Source of the DNA: Mesocentrotus franciscanus
Taxonomy: Eukaryota > Echinodermata > Echinoidea > Camarodonta > Strongylocentrotidae
Length of the DNA stretch: 64,000 nt
Assembly: GCA_037976565.1 (NCBI GenBank)
Contig: CP137684.1
Location: 16,895,243-16,959,242 of the forward strand
Direction of reading: 5' to 3'
The position numbers and the translations under genes were made by a program. This document shows positions 52,701 through 54,541 of the stretch, piece after piece. The notes beneath the pieces are model-generated. The model searched no databases. It was not told where the DNA came from and saw only the letters and a list, made by a program, of their open reading frames with translations. Position 1 is the stretch's first letter. Every line of letters starts with the position of its first letter.

Positions 52701-54541
52701 TTTAGTTTGAGCCAGCTTGCTAGTTGTTTGCTTCTAAGTTAAGGTTAGGTAGGAATTTGATTTATTTAAACTTCCTTCCAATGTCTTAGAAAGTAGAATT
52801 ATTGTGTAATTTGTGACAAATTTATATCCATTTAGATGTTCTTGGGTGCCCAATGAGTCATCGACTTGTCGGTTATCAAGTTCATTATTCGACTACTGGC
52901 TTTACCGGGCGGGTAGTCGATTAAACGATTACTCGAAACGGGCCGGATGATTAAAATAGTATGTGTACCCACCTCTCCATATCTGTCGCTGATGCAATAT
53001 TTTCTCGAGACGAATGGAACCACCGGACTGCGTTGGACTGCCGTGAGAATACTGGTTTCAGTCTGTGACTTCTTGCAGCTCCCTGATGCTCCCCGATGCT
53101 CCTTGAGGACTTCATCATCAGTTGCTTCCTTGGTGCAAGAATCAGGTTGAGGATGTTGCTCTTTGCCCACGAAATGAGGTAGTTTGCCACTTTCTTCAGA
53201 AAATGGCTCATTTCGTCTGTCAGGTTCATGGCAACAAAGGTCAATTGAAGGAAGATCTTTGCTTGCAGACACAGTTGGTTTTAGGAGCTCCACCAGGAAA
53301 TCATCACATGGTGCAAATGGTCGGCATACTGTGGTTCCTGAGCCAGGTGACGATAGCTCTTTCACAGAGCCATCTGATTGGGTTCTATGGTCTTTGATGT
53401 AAGAAGTCTGTATGATTAGATCAGCATTCAAATAATCAGTTGGAGTCCGAAGGTCTTTCGTTGATGGATAGGATGTGAGTAGCTCCCTCAAGGAAGCGTC
53501 TGACAGACTTTGATGTGGTGAAATGGAAAAATCAGACATCTGCTGTTCTTCCGAATCACCAACTTGGGTATCTTGCTCTATGCTTTCATCATCTGATGTA
53601 CCTACTGTTTTGACATAATCATAAGCTTGTGCAAGCTGCTCTTCAATGTAGTCATCGTCCGGCTTTATTAGCCGTTTAATGTTGGTCTCATTAGGAGTTA
53701 GTAGACTATCAATTTTTGAATCATTTGATGTGATGAGGTCCTTGACATTATAATATTCTGACGTGATTAGATCTATGATGCTAGGATCATTTGGTGTAAT
53801 GAGATCTTTGATACTGGAAGCATTTAACAAAGTTAACTCTTTGGTGCTAGAATCATTTGGGGTATCAAGCGGTTTAGAGCTATCATTCTTTGATACGATT
53901 ACATCTTTTGTACTACAATATTTTGGTGTAATTGGATCCCTGATACTGGAATAATTTGTCTTGAGTAGATCTTGGATTCTAGAATCATCATTTGCCTTGA
54001 CTAGATCTTGAATTCTAGAGTCGTCATTTGCCTCGACCAGATTTTGAATTCTAGAATCATTTGTCGTAAGTAGCCCTTTGATTCCAGAATCATTTGGTGT
54101 GATTACATCTTTGATAGTCGAACCATTCAACGTGTTTGGACTCTTGATGCTACAGTCATTTGGGGTAATGAGTTCTTTGATGCTACAACCAGAAGGAGTG
54201 AGTATCTCCTTGATATGGGAATCACTTGCTGTTAATAAATCTTGTATGCACTGATCACATGAAGATAGTAAATTCTTGATATCTGATGAGTTTCCTGAAG
54301 ACCGAATGTACGCAGTTTTATGAGGACATCCCTTGGGATCAGGGCCATCTTGTCTGCTTTTGACATCTTCAGACTCCTCTCCAGAATCACCCCTTTTCGC
54401 TTCAAGTCTCTCGCAAAGAACCTTCAGTCTTCGAATCCTTTCTTTAAGCAATCTTTCTCTCCTCTCCTTAACCTCATACTCCCTAATCCAATGAAAAAAT
54501 GTTCCGATTCGGACCCTCCACTCACTTAGTGATACAGGCAT
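272..54541 (-). CDS. NLR immune receptor gene model (11-mer-repeat / 2A / Death / NACHT / LRR), partial at 3' end
   Basis: Composite gene on the minus strand, built from eleven exons listed separately. In order of transcription: 54583-52973, 49812-49667, 48490-48216, 45364-45332, 44067-42464, 40643-40482, 37971-37586, 34413-34320, 33505-33323, 3659-3489, 442-272. Coding starts at 54541 (or at the internal ATG at 49806 if exon A is not used). Every intron begins GT and ends AG, and all ten junctions preserve the frame: 4794 nt, 1598 codons, no stop. Domain order is an 11-residue-repeat region, a 2A peptide, Death domain, NACHT, then LRRs. Death-NACHT-LRR proteins are cytosolic immune sensors, greatly expanded in sea urchins. 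The gene continues past the left edge; no stop or poly(A) site is in the window. The 29.7-kb intron between 33323 and 3659 is full of transposons, so exons J and K could belong to a paralogue. Exon A is the least certain member. Confidence 0.75.
669..2706 (+). mobile_element. Helentron/pearl-like element A with about 12 tandem monomers
   Basis: Subterminal inverted repeats match perfectly over 13 bp: TATCCCCCGGCAG at 671-683 and its complement at 2687-2699, the latter inside a hairpin (from GTACCCCACC at 2671) that ends GATACAAATA. Between them lie about twelve tandem monomers of roughly 150-165 bp, then a GC-rich tract (GCGGCGGCGGACGCGGCG, near 2635). The first part shows a two-monomer higher-order period of about 299 bp. 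Most monomers contain TATGACCTTTGACC. This is the layout of pearl/Helentron-associated elements; no coding capacity. Confidence 0.7.
2707..3204. other. Intronic spacer
   Basis: AT-rich intron sequence. Nothing recognised apart from a weak echo of the GGGGCAGTAGCATAT stretch seen again near 3110 and 4068. Confidence 0.4.
3489..3659 (-). CDS. NLR exon J: two-LRR exon, 57 codons
   Basis: Acceptor TTCCATGCACAG, donor GTAAAA, 171 nt, phase 0 both sides. Reads IQTFKVDKLDLVYGQ, then a central LPHLTDLEISLCSLHDDF strand region, ending IADRASSCQ. This is two LRR modules per exon, the symmetric exon design that lets LRR number change by exon duplication. It is a paralogue of exon K: 42 of 57 residues are identical. 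The flanking introns also match, showing a tandem genomic duplication. Confidence 0.85.
4081..4815. other. Unassigned intron sequence
   Basis: No supported exon or repeat. Contains short AT-rich stretches only. Confidence 0.35.
4816..5060. repeat. GCG/ACG-rich repeat with a 29-bp terminus shared with 20687-20715
   Basis: Bases 4816-4844 (starting TGCCTCGTTGACACTTGC) are the exact reverse complement of 20687-20715. The interior repeats ATTTACGCC and TTCACGCATTG units. Probably one end of a non-autonomous DNA element; the other end is not clear here. Confidence 0.45.
5061..6134. other. Unassigned intergenic or intronic sequence
   Basis: AT-rich with no recognised gene, repeat or RNA. Short ORFs here have no family features. 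Confidence 0.35.
6643..7776 (-). pseudogene. LINE ORF2, C-terminal half (reverse transcriptase), broken
   Basis: Reads FKKGDKQHLFSNYRPITLLP, GFRGRHSCEHALIDL, GIFLDLSKAFDLIDH and YGVPQGPILGPLLFLIYI, all hallmark RT motifs. The frame shifts near 7290, and the catalytic FADD motif reads FAEN (7266-7277, minus strand), so both catalytic aspartates are lost. Beyond that come KLIVNYEKTTVMYF, VKYLGFIVDDNLSF and the C-terminal segment LPYIYYGNITWASCG. Several frameshifts separate these pieces. The 5' remainder lies beyond the Gypsy insertion. Confidence 0.85.
7777..8343 (+). repeat. Gypsy 5' LTR
   Basis: 567 bp, TGTTGTGTAG to CCCAAACACAACA. Contains a TATA-like TATAAATAC near 8096 and a poly(A)-type AATAAA in GTTAATAAATTA near 8233. 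Confidence 0.93.
8344..9181 (+). other. Gypsy 5' leader with primer binding site
   Basis: The PBS starts directly after the LTR at 8344 with TGGTGGAGAACCCGG. Its first bases suit a tRNA CCA end, but I could not match a specific tRNA. About 0.84 kb to the gag ATG, rich in ACGACGACA-type motifs up to 8800, then AT-rich. No ORF supported. Confidence 0.7.
9182..10300 (+). CDS. Gypsy gag (capsid / nucleocapsid)
   Basis: 372 codons from ATG 9182 (MPLTNDQ) to TAA 10298-10300. The central region (LQGQARLWIDGL, DLKDAFVRRF, ESAEAYLQRLR) is a retrotransposon gag capsid domain. The C-terminus is very basic and Gln/His/Arg-rich, with one CCHC zinc knuckle (CNYCYIPGHFWREC) for RNA binding. It forms the particle that packages the element's RNA. 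The stop codon follows GAT TTT, inside a T run that allows a -1 slip into pol. No breaks seen. Confidence 0.92.
   Translation: MPLTNDQTTTTSTSPNGTTMPRHTTLRSTDFLPSRFSGDRLNRDDSTAHFLTFDDYLDAHDVDTTDSTQFQTVLRTFRRTLQGQARLWIDGLTFATYNDLKDAFVRRFSPAKSSYSHVRDFNTMTMTDGESAEAYLQRLRLTATYIDYGETQIKHRLLDSIPDDCRAAILMSASAPDLSADEIAAKAQLFLDLRQDTTRQTKELTFSTQTDIDDLRQQLNALKMSNAADNETDRGRTRHRRPPTPTRTSRSASADQTHNHRDHYQQNRQDRSHDRHRDFSSDRRGKSPYRRDQNYNQRPRPRMVCNYCYIPGHFWRECRRRLRDTERQPSTPYHNYRQPQQHHRQQQLHQRQQYNYRQHQQQTTHGPLPQDF
10293..10300 (+). promoter_or_regulatory. Candidate gag-pol -1 frameshift site at the gag stop codon
   Basis: Gag ends GAT TTT TAA; the pol frame (-1) reads GGA TTT TTA AAA GGG through the same bases and is open into protease. 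With TTT in the P site, slipping back one base re-pairs perfectly with TTT. This is inferred from frames; no clear downstream pseudoknot was worked out. Confidence 0.55.
10372..15063 (+). CDS. Gypsy pol (protease, RT, RNase H, integrase)
   Basis: 1563 codons if counted from 10372; there is no ATG there, and the frame is open back to the gag overlap near 10297, so it is likely made by frameshift. Protease DSGAT at residues 36-40. RT with VVTDFRYLNSR, VIDLKSAFHCI, the QGLNVSPAIFQ segment and an active site HHDD (residues 497-500) instead of the usual YxDD. RNase H begins FSLYSDTSRTATGSYL. Integrase has an HHCC finger (HDNLLSNHQGT to CLRCQQF), catalytic D in SLDFKT, D in LVTDAAS and E in QVERHIRTL, then a GPY/F-like end (WVGPLVIHDV). 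Ends TAG 15061-15063. No stop or frameshift: potentially active. Confidence 0.93.
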   Translation: MTSTYLGTDDVDLQLTERNFVKGRLPSGKNIFILFDSGATRTIVSANYVKSSSYLSSLPKQKVRPVRFRIGNGQFLFAYSVIKMHVVIQSHKFEIFALVVENLVGIDMLLGSNTLSDLNGALHFRDNIFRIKSKRISFAPTNKVTIDPGTSRFVTIHGKTPPHLRNSDVVLAANNYLARHCPSTMIVKLIKGRTELLVTNSTDKPVHLTKGRPIAFLDTSNLINVAHDLPISDIHMSLNSTNNLNVSQTHVDSPCGNKTRLDNLRKYPHLDPSDPIVDMTEDEIIQKHIDLTGSILSQNERHEIVRILMENRDAFSLYGELSSCPNFEVDIELTNDEPFFIRPYFATETDKARIEYELTKLVKLGILEVGHQSYTSPVLLLSKKNTSEKRVVTDFRYLNSRVKRINHPFPLLSETLKRIGNANTKVLSVIDLKSAFHCIPLSKSAQKYTGIASYHGGKHYFYKRLAQGLNVSPAIFQAKIDDILGSIPNSRQFCIAHHDDIILFSHDKTSHRSHLIDVLKALSDNGLKVSPKKCKLFRTDVDYMGHRITINKVGEACFQPLRDRCAAIHGMPKPKTPRQVRRLVGAVNYVAGFFPNIQSVLKPLHQLTRKKNKFVWTDEHEIAFNKVKGLMTNPPVLHMPQSTGRFSLYSDTSRTATGSYLTQLINGEERIIGYYSKVLPNACQRYSVTELELFGLLINVSAFKHLLKGCEFNAFVDHSSIVQILNSKDAPCTTRLQKLILKLSEYSFQIGYKKGTDLVLADFLSRAPSGDHDEIDRVVPISCCLFDESDFVHMYTLNPVQPMDRRITRAYAKKMGITVPEIYSNKSQSPATTDTSVNTPTRTASPTPPDKPTTHPPRPTNHGQTPRLATPLRQAPVRDQDSTCSHSRIMPPFSTTPQEPRLVDRHTNDHHRDVPPDLYTPPKPLTTKVNNIIAGHIPKQHELDRITDIIKRKIIRDYNLPIDMRELKTEQQTSPFFKPVYDFLAHDILPSDKKAAKAIRLKAEEYILCDGVLFRLFFDKNDDFRLQLTIPETLTDTIIAQYHDNLLSNHQGTQRTYLTIRRNFYMPNMFERINNYVKACLRCQQFRGKPDKTRPFYTRVPDSYRPFDCISLDFKTMPTSGTGFRHLMVICDEITRFVICAPLKTLDAETICEALIQKVVCIFGPQSCLVTDAASSLTGKLLTTLCSALNIDRKVISVENHGSLQVERHIRTLSNFLKVNLNQFGTDWVRYISTTSYAYNSFSSPHLGDHSPYQLVSGREPPNLTTLSFNPMSGLSQSYKEYVDHLKNKFNQISRTMLSLQRKQQNKQNVEISNKLGKTPIYSRGQLVYLYKPTSSSLTPNSKKIAAEWVGPLVIHDVLDRTHYILATLKGEILRDVFSFNRLKPCFMKASDDRKHITHIQKLKEALGKDTAAQEQGRQNTEKPSVNFINENDEKLPEIDVEQVMCSQLSDPIHDSDYLHTLTDNNGIAAPKPLTQTDLERQFDRLMTAPTDKNMTLHRGRFKSGQLQILTSFNTGSNTTKQVRFWWNVDLYRDTGNLINDILTDRRIPITGTPGRFYKSLYL
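15123..15146 (+). other. Hairpin 1, loop TAAGTC
   Basis: Nine-base-pair stem ATGCTTTTA / TAGAAGCAT with one T-G pair; hexaloop TAAGTC. Confidence 0.7.
15195..15228 (+). other. Hairpin 2, loop TAAGTC
   Basis: Stem CCTGTA / TACAGG around loop TAAGTC, extended by CAAAGT / ACTTTG beyond a small internal loop. Confidence 0.7.
15978..16078 (+). repeat. Hairpins 3-5: three copies of GTGCATAAGTCTGCAC
   Basis: The 16-nt palindromic unit GTGCATAAGTCTGCAC occurs at 15978-15993, 16021-16036 and 16063-16078. Each forms a GTGCA / TGCAC stem with loop TAAGTC, spaced about 43 bp apart. Confidence 0.8.
16376..16943 (+). repeat. Gypsy 3' LTR
   Basis: 568 bp, colinear with 7777-8343; differs by three extra A near 16574 and a missing TA near 16810. 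Confidence 0.93.
16944..18648 (-). pseudogene. LINE ORF2, N-terminal half (apurinic-type endonuclease), frameshifted
   Basis: Starts near Met 18648. Endonuclease motifs: LLHFNARSLNKN, FSICGFSETWIHP, then SRGGGVAMLIHDS, IVGIIYRDPSSN and YIMGDWNINLL. A one-base frameshift near 18245 separates the first two motifs from the rest. After FIDDVNTCLHK the sequence runs through a basic linker (KKNTRSSAKKPWVTQG) towards the RT, where the Gypsy element is inserted. APE-type endonuclease nicks DNA for target-primed reverse transcription. Confidence 0.85.
18782..19563 (-). pseudogene. LINE ORF1 (coiled coil / RRM-like RNA-binding), frameshifted
   Basis: Begins MAKAQAAAVAAAHDYLKG. An acidic/basic heptad-rich coiled coil (about residues 20-100) is followed by EAEQYSRRNCLKFFVVAE, like the RRM start of L1-type ORF1 proteins. 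The frame breaks in a run of nine A residues (T on the plus strand, 19051-19059) and continues in the next frame as TRTIVIKFTSYRKRNEVL to about 18788. This is the RNA-binding chaperone ORF typical of LINEs. Confidence 0.75.
19564..20339. other. Probable LINE 5' UTR and adjoining unassigned sequence
   Basis: Immediately upstream of LINE ORF1; the first part (to roughly 19.7 kb) is presumably the LINE leader. The 5' end could not be fixed. No other gene seen. Confidence 0.4.
20340..20716. repeat. GCG/CACG-rich non-autonomous element
   Basis: Dense in GCGCA, GCACG and CGTGC motifs, sharply unlike its AT-rich flanks. Bases 20687-20715 are the exact complement of 4816-4844. Looks like an inverted-orientation relative of the element at 4816. 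Confidence 0.5.
21228..21424 (+). repeat. 5' LTR (first copy) of the short-LTR Gypsy
   Basis: 197 bp, matching 24866-25060 with a few changes. Contains a CACACA tract and two TGTACACTG motifs. Confidence 0.9.
21425..21466 (+). other. 42-nt tRNA-Leu-derived segment (extended primer binding site)
   Basis: Starts TGGTGGCAGCGGTGGGATTC. Its complement reads as a tRNA 3' end: CCA tail, acceptor strand CGCTGCC plus A, T-arm GTGGG-TTCGAAT-CCCAC, then a variable arm CAT-TTCG-ATG as in tRNA-Leu. A normal PBS stops at about 18 nt or less; the downstream PBS of this same element (21662-21672) is only 11 nt. Not a tRNA gene: partial and antisense. Confidence 0.8.
21468..21529 (+). repeat. 62-bp copy of the element's own 3' pol region
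   Basis: Identical to 24404-24465 (GGTGCTACGCAGAAACCGGC onward), misplaced between the tRNA segment and a truncated second LTR. Confidence 0.9.
21530..21661 (+). repeat. Truncated second 5' LTR copy
   Basis: LTR sequence lacking about its first 63 bp, followed at 21662 by the normal PBS start TGGTGGCAGCG and the gag leader. Confidence 0.88.
21865..23005 (+). pseudogene. Gag and protease of the short-LTR Gypsy, broken
   Basis: Opens MNESFTPRMNWEDPDRANAV (gag start). A frameshift near 22050 and an in-frame TGA near 22095 interrupt it. The next segment (from 22142) has YPELQKDLLGKSKSLTL and two zinc knuckles (CPNCGGNHARSPREAC and CNSCGKLNHWRSVC), then the protease DSGAEGN motif near 22880, and ends TAA at 23005. 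Gag packages RNA; protease would process the polyprotein. Not functional as it stands. Confidence 0.85.
23036..23810 (+). pseudogene. RT fragment of the short-LTR Gypsy
   Basis: After a protease tail (IIGLDTGLKLKLLTL), the frame near 23284 reads RRCPIHLRDELKREFDDM, KLRVCLDSKDLNRAV, YFSKLDAKNGYWSI, RMPFGLAMSQDVFQ and the active site GIADDIVVFGKSE. Right after the active site (about 23793-23820) the sequence jumps to integrase, so RT thumb/connection, RNase H, the HHCC finger and the first integrase Asp are missing. Confidence 0.85.
23820..24660 (+). pseudogene. Integrase C-terminal part of the short-LTR Gypsy
   Basis: In another frame after the deletion junction: NATHQLFAEQGIPERIISDN contains the second catalytic Asp, then SNGFIEGMIQTVKNTLKKAK the catalytic Glu. 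A frameshift near 24135 precedes the C-terminal module (LAPLSPGQLVRVQDQTSRHW, GRVLRRNRHQLADVQP). Mobilisation would need proteins from an intact copy. Confidence 0.8.
24866..25060 (+). repeat. 3' LTR of the short-LTR Gypsy
   Basis: 195 bp, preceded by the PPT AGGGGGGA and followed by target duplication CTGAT. Confidence 0.9.
25990..26560. other. (GATA)n and AT-rich segment inside the piggyBac-like element
   Basis: (GATA)4-5 near 26007-26028 next to sequence resembling a LINE 3' UTR on the minus strand. Too weak to name. Confidence 0.35.
26597..27055. mobile_element. PIF/Harbinger-type MITE, 459 bp
   Basis: TIRs GACCCCGTTCTCA and TGAGAACGGGGTC, duplications TAA at 26594-26596 and 27056-27058. 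The interior is full of GGAGCGGT / ACCGCTCC inverted motifs. Confidence 0.75.
27110..29262. repeat. Large imperfect palindrome (foldback) of about 2.1 kb
   Basis: The left arm from about 27110 pairs with the right arm ending about 29262 (AATTGCAACAAAAGG pairs with CCTTTTGTTGCAATT). Each arm has tandem units of about 185-200 bp with AAGATGG and GGCCGCCAT motifs: two in the left arm, three in the right. An inner arm pair (27948-28087 with 28133-28571) continues the fold. Interrupted by the MITE at 28194. Confidence 0.8.
28194..28480. mobile_element. hAT-like MITE, 287 bp
   Basis: Ends CCCGGG plus G tract and C tract plus CCCGGG; 8-bp duplication CTACCAAG at 28186-28193 and 28481-28488. The uninterrupted sequence is visible in the opposite palindrome arm (28037-28044). 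Confidence 0.85.
29974..30503. mobile_element. Foldback element with about 160-bp arms
   Basis: GGAGATACCCTACTATAACA at 29974 is mirrored by the complement ending at 30503. Pairing continues inward through the ACTTTTAAATCATG and CGGAGTATTTTTCCTAAAAA regions to the GGGTGCGGGTG / CACCC core. Target duplication not identified. Confidence 0.75.
31138..31986. mobile_element. Harbinger-like foldback element, copy 2 (intact)
   Basis: 849 bp; ends TACCCCCTTCACAC and TGTGAAGGGGGTA, duplications TTA at 31135-31137 and 31987-31989, inserted in the LINE fragment. Same TTACGAGT / ATTCGTAA decamer structure as copy 1 and directly comparable along its length. Confidence 0.85.
32163..32476. repeat. Dispersed repeat of about 300 bp, copy 1 (copy 2 at 38862-39134)
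   Basis: Shares TAGCTCTTACACTAAA, ATTGGTATGTAC, CGAAACCCAC-like blocks and TTGTAGGCA with 38862-39134 in the same orientation. Family unknown. Confidence 0.65.
32757..33225 (+). mobile_element. Helentron/pearl-like element B
   Basis: ATGCCTCCGC at 32757-32766 and its complement GCGGAGGCAT at 33213-33222, followed by AAAAA. Interior has monomers with GTGACCTTTGACCTCGTGACC and a remnant of (ACGG)n near 33154-33180. Confidence 0.7.
33323..33505 (-). CDS. NLR exon I: LRR-region exon, 61 codons
   Basis: Acceptor CTATTCTTTTCAACAG, donor GTTAGT, phase 0 both sides. Starts AQESITFGDESEYTSK, includes LTVDILDALCHRTCVRCLEVL and ends FPDLHGREVDSK. Cysteine-bearing and LRR-like (VRCLEVLKSG) but without a clean consensus. 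It is the last exon before the 29.7-kb intron; the next placed exon (J) is also phase 0. Confidence 0.7.
34320..34413 (-). CDS. NLR exon H: short LRR exon, 94 nt
   Basis: Acceptor ATATTTCGTTTAG, donor GTAAAT. One base completes a Ser codon begun in exon G, then 31 codons read IISCFTDDELDPLAEQ and end LQHNE in phase 0. LDPLAEQIT followed by MKITL looks like the helix and next strand of an LRR. Found by phase search between exons G and I: G leaves phase 2 and this exon supplies exactly the missing base. Confidence 0.72.
34414..36279. other. NLR intron, no further exon recognised
   Basis: AT-rich. Two G/C-rich islands (34545-34650 and 35985-36130) with GCCGG and CCGCGG motifs look like ends of a decayed foldback element. 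A CT-rich tract lies at 35720-35900. Confidence 0.4.
36280..37092 (+). mobile_element. Helentron/pearl-like element C, with a nested MITE
   Basis: Leading hairpin TTCGACTCCGCGAAGTCGAA near 36285, ATGCCTCCGC at 36308-36317 and the terminal hairpin copy GCGGAGGCAT at 37078-37087, then AAAAA. Monomers with TGACCTTTGACCT and a GAACGGACGGAC tract before the 3' hairpin. Close relative of B and D. Confidence 0.75.
36510..36727. mobile_element. TA-duplicating MITE, 218 bp, inside element C
   Basis: TIRs CTGTAAACGCC and GCGTTTACAG, TA at 36508-36509 and 36728-36729. Element D shows the empty site. The interior is rich in TTTCGCG / CGCGAAA. Confidence 0.8.
37400..37550. repeat. (ATTATT)n-type microsatellite
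   Basis: TTATTATTATGATTATGATT and related units beside the exon G donor. Confidence 0.8.
37586..37971 (-). CDS. NLR exon G: LRR-region exon, 386 nt
   Basis: Acceptor TTTCGCATACAG, donor GTACGT, phase 0 in and 2 out. Codes for about 128 residues with recurring LRR-like strands such as LFPSLKQLTFTT, SLAVLSIV and FPQLTYLTFREL. LRRs usually form the ligand-sensing or autoinhibitory part of NLRs. A hAT-like MITE (38001-38269) has inserted only 29 bp upstream of the acceptor, in the branch-point region, without touching the AG. Confidence 0.8.
38001..38269. mobile_element. hAT-like MITE, 269 bp, next to exon G acceptor
   Basis: Starts CAGTGGCAG, ends GGATCCGCCCCTG. 8-bp duplication AGTAGAGT at 37993-38000 and 38270-38277. 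Confidence 0.8.
38270..40481. other. NLR intron with one dispersed repeat
   Basis: Includes the dispersed-repeat copy at 38862-39134. Otherwise AT-rich with nothing recognised. Confidence 0.4.
40482..40643 (-). CDS. NLR exon F: LRR-region exon, 54 codons
   Basis: Acceptor ATGTCTGTTTCAG, donor GTAAAT (an alternative GTGGTA donor three bases earlier also keeps frame). Reads ETLVFRDRSFGP, then SRDLADVLFTSNSPSRLEF and ends FYQLMHTQVSTMV. Phase 0 on both sides, so it is symmetric. The spacing of leucines and the SRLEFHRTTL strand-like segment suit a divergent leucine-rich repeat pair. Assignment rests on position, phase and composition rather than a strong domain match. Confidence 0.72.
40728..40794. 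repeat. Compound (TA)n (GA)n (TG)n microsatellite
   Basis: TATATATATATATATA, AGAGAGAGAGAG and GTGTGTGTGTG runs in succession. Confidence 0.9.
40795..41866. other. NLR intron, nothing recognised
   Basis: AT-rich, no supported exon or repeat. Confidence 0.4.
41867..42452. mobile_element. MITE of 586 bp touching the NACHT exon donor
   Basis: TIRs CAGGCCCGTAAC and TTTCGGGCCTG, 5-bp duplication CTATA at 41862-41866 and 42453-42457. Ends 11 bp before exon E (42464). Confidence 0.75.
42464..44067 (-). CDS. NLR exon E: NACHT nucleotide-binding domain
   Basis: Large exon of 534 codons plus two leading bases. Acceptor TATTTCATATAG; donor GTTTGT after 42464, weak but phase 0 and matching the next exon. 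Counted from Met 44026, Walker A is GEGGVGKTT at residues 78-86, Walker B LIVLDGLDE at 153-161, and a sensor-like VLVTTRPWR near 188-196. This is a NACHT NTPase followed by the winged-helix and helical region ending in HTISGYLFIMEQHG, typical of invertebrate NLRs. The domain binds ATP/dNTP and drives oligomerisation. No frameshift or stop is seen, so the exon looks functional. The donor lies only 6 bp from the target duplication of a MITE at 41867-42452. Confidence 0.95.
44068..45331. other. NLR intron with a Tc1/mariner-like MITE (44798-44958)
   Basis: CAGTCAAACCTGC at 44798 and CAGGTTTGACTG at 44947-44958 form the ends of a 161-bp MITE; left flank TA, right flank AA. Near 44700 an antisense GGTTCAATACCC suggests an old tRNA/SINE B box, not a tRNA gene. 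Confidence 0.6.
45332..45364 (-). CDS. NLR exon D: 11-codon linker microexon
   Basis: A 33-nt exon between acceptor AACTTATAG and donor GTGAGT, phase 1 on both sides, coding for GYKPQDTPTQ plus a shared Gly. Its sequence resembles the first residues of the NACHT exon (GAVDRQDTPQP), which suggests that the linker exon arose by duplication of the NACHT exon's 5' end. Because it is symmetric it can be skipped without a frameshift. Support is splice signals, phase and the shared QDTP motif. Confidence 0.7.
45839..46819. mobile_element. Foldback/hAT-like element carrying a 109-bp minisatellite
   Basis: Ends GCGCGTAGCCAGG and GCTACGCGCC are roughly inverted. Between 45960 and 46735 are seven units of about 109 bp, each with CGCGAAGCGCGGAAGC, TTTGACGTTTCAT, AGACGATTCG and CTTGTCTGAATTCAG. 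Confidence 0.7.
46915..47679 (+). mobile_element. Helentron/pearl-like element D
   Basis: Leading hairpin CTTCGACTGCGCGCAGTCGA, ATGCCTCTGC at 46948-46957, 3' hairpin copy GCGGAGGCAT at 47665-47674 followed by AAAAAA. Several monomers with TTTGACCTTTGACCTCATGA, then GGACGGACGAAC. Confidence 0.75.
47680..48215. other. NLR intron, nothing recognised
   Basis: AT-rich, no repeat or exon seen. Confidence 0.4.
48216..48490 (-). CDS. NLR exon C: Death domain
   Basis: The acceptor (TTTTTCTGTTAG at 48491) gives a first base that completes the Ala codon from exon B. The exon then reads AGWTLELESELLSLVEDV and onward for about 91 residues to LVEG, with donor GTGAGT after 48216 in phase 1. The pattern of leucines, the HYTRLCNALG segment, the KNHLDVSNALYEVICSWG helix and the final YKRLLAEKLRSVHLDALG helix fit a six-helix Death domain. 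Death domains recruit signalling adaptors by homotypic contacts, and this is the usual N-terminal effector module of sea urchin NLRs. The phase match to exons B and D supports the model. Confidence 0.85.
48491..49666. other. NLR intron between Death-domain and 2A exons
   Basis: No repeat with clear ends; no exon supported. Confidence 0.4.
49667..49812 (-). CDS. NLR exon B: 2A-like recoding peptide
   Basis: Acceptor CTCTTTTTGTTATAG precedes AAACAG then an ATG at 49806; donor GTAAGT follows 49667. From the ATG it codes for 46 full codons beginning MGESASSCHG and ending in a leucine run followed by KSGDVELNPGPPK, plus two bases of an Ala codon completed by exon C. GDVELNPGP matches the 2A consensus D(V/I)ExNPGP, which makes the ribosome skip the Gly-Pro bond. 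2A-like peptides near the N-terminus of NLRs are known in purple sea urchin, where they are reported to act as targeting signals when not cleaved. Two codons upstream of the ATG are open and in phase with exon A, so both a short-leader start here and a long upstream product are possible. Confidence 0.85.
49675..49698 (-). promoter_or_regulatory. 2A ribosome-skipping site DVELNPGP
   Basis: Eight codons reading DVELNPGP, preceded by LLLLKSG. The predicted skip is between the Gly codon (49680-49678) and the Pro codon (49677-49675). All invariant residues of the 2A consensus (D, E, N, P, G, P) are present. If active, the downstream product begins with Pro and carries the Death, NACHT and LRR domains. 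Confidence 0.85.
50105..50640 (+). mobile_element. Helentron/pearl-like element E
   Basis: ATCCCCTCGC at 50111-50120 and its exact complement at 50626-50635 inside a 3' hairpin, then AAAAA. Two near-identical monomers of about 153 bp (from about 50237 and 50392), each with GGCCTTTGACCTTTGACC, then a GACGGACGG tract at 50545-50595. Confidence 0.8.
50641..51310. other. Intron or spacer, nothing recognised
   Basis: AT-rich; no supported feature. Confidence 0.35.
51320..51745. repeat. Strand-switching G-rich repeat (GGGGTAATTGTCC units)
   Basis: The left part reads GGACAATTACCCCC, the right part GGGGGTAATTGTCC, so the region folds back on itself. Units are degenerate with a period of about 17-25 bp. 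Related stretches at 56645-56885 and 60140-60180. Confidence 0.7.
51746..52972. other. Intron between exons A and B, nothing recognised
   Basis: AT-rich. The sequence near 51830-51910 has GGGCGG / CCGCCCA inverted motifs, probably an element end. Confidence 0.35.

Noticed and set aside
52832..52972. Translation of exon A to its own stop at 52832
   Set aside because: Not excluded, but a good GT donor in the right phase at 52971-52972 is followed by sequence unlike the rest of the exon; preferred as intron.
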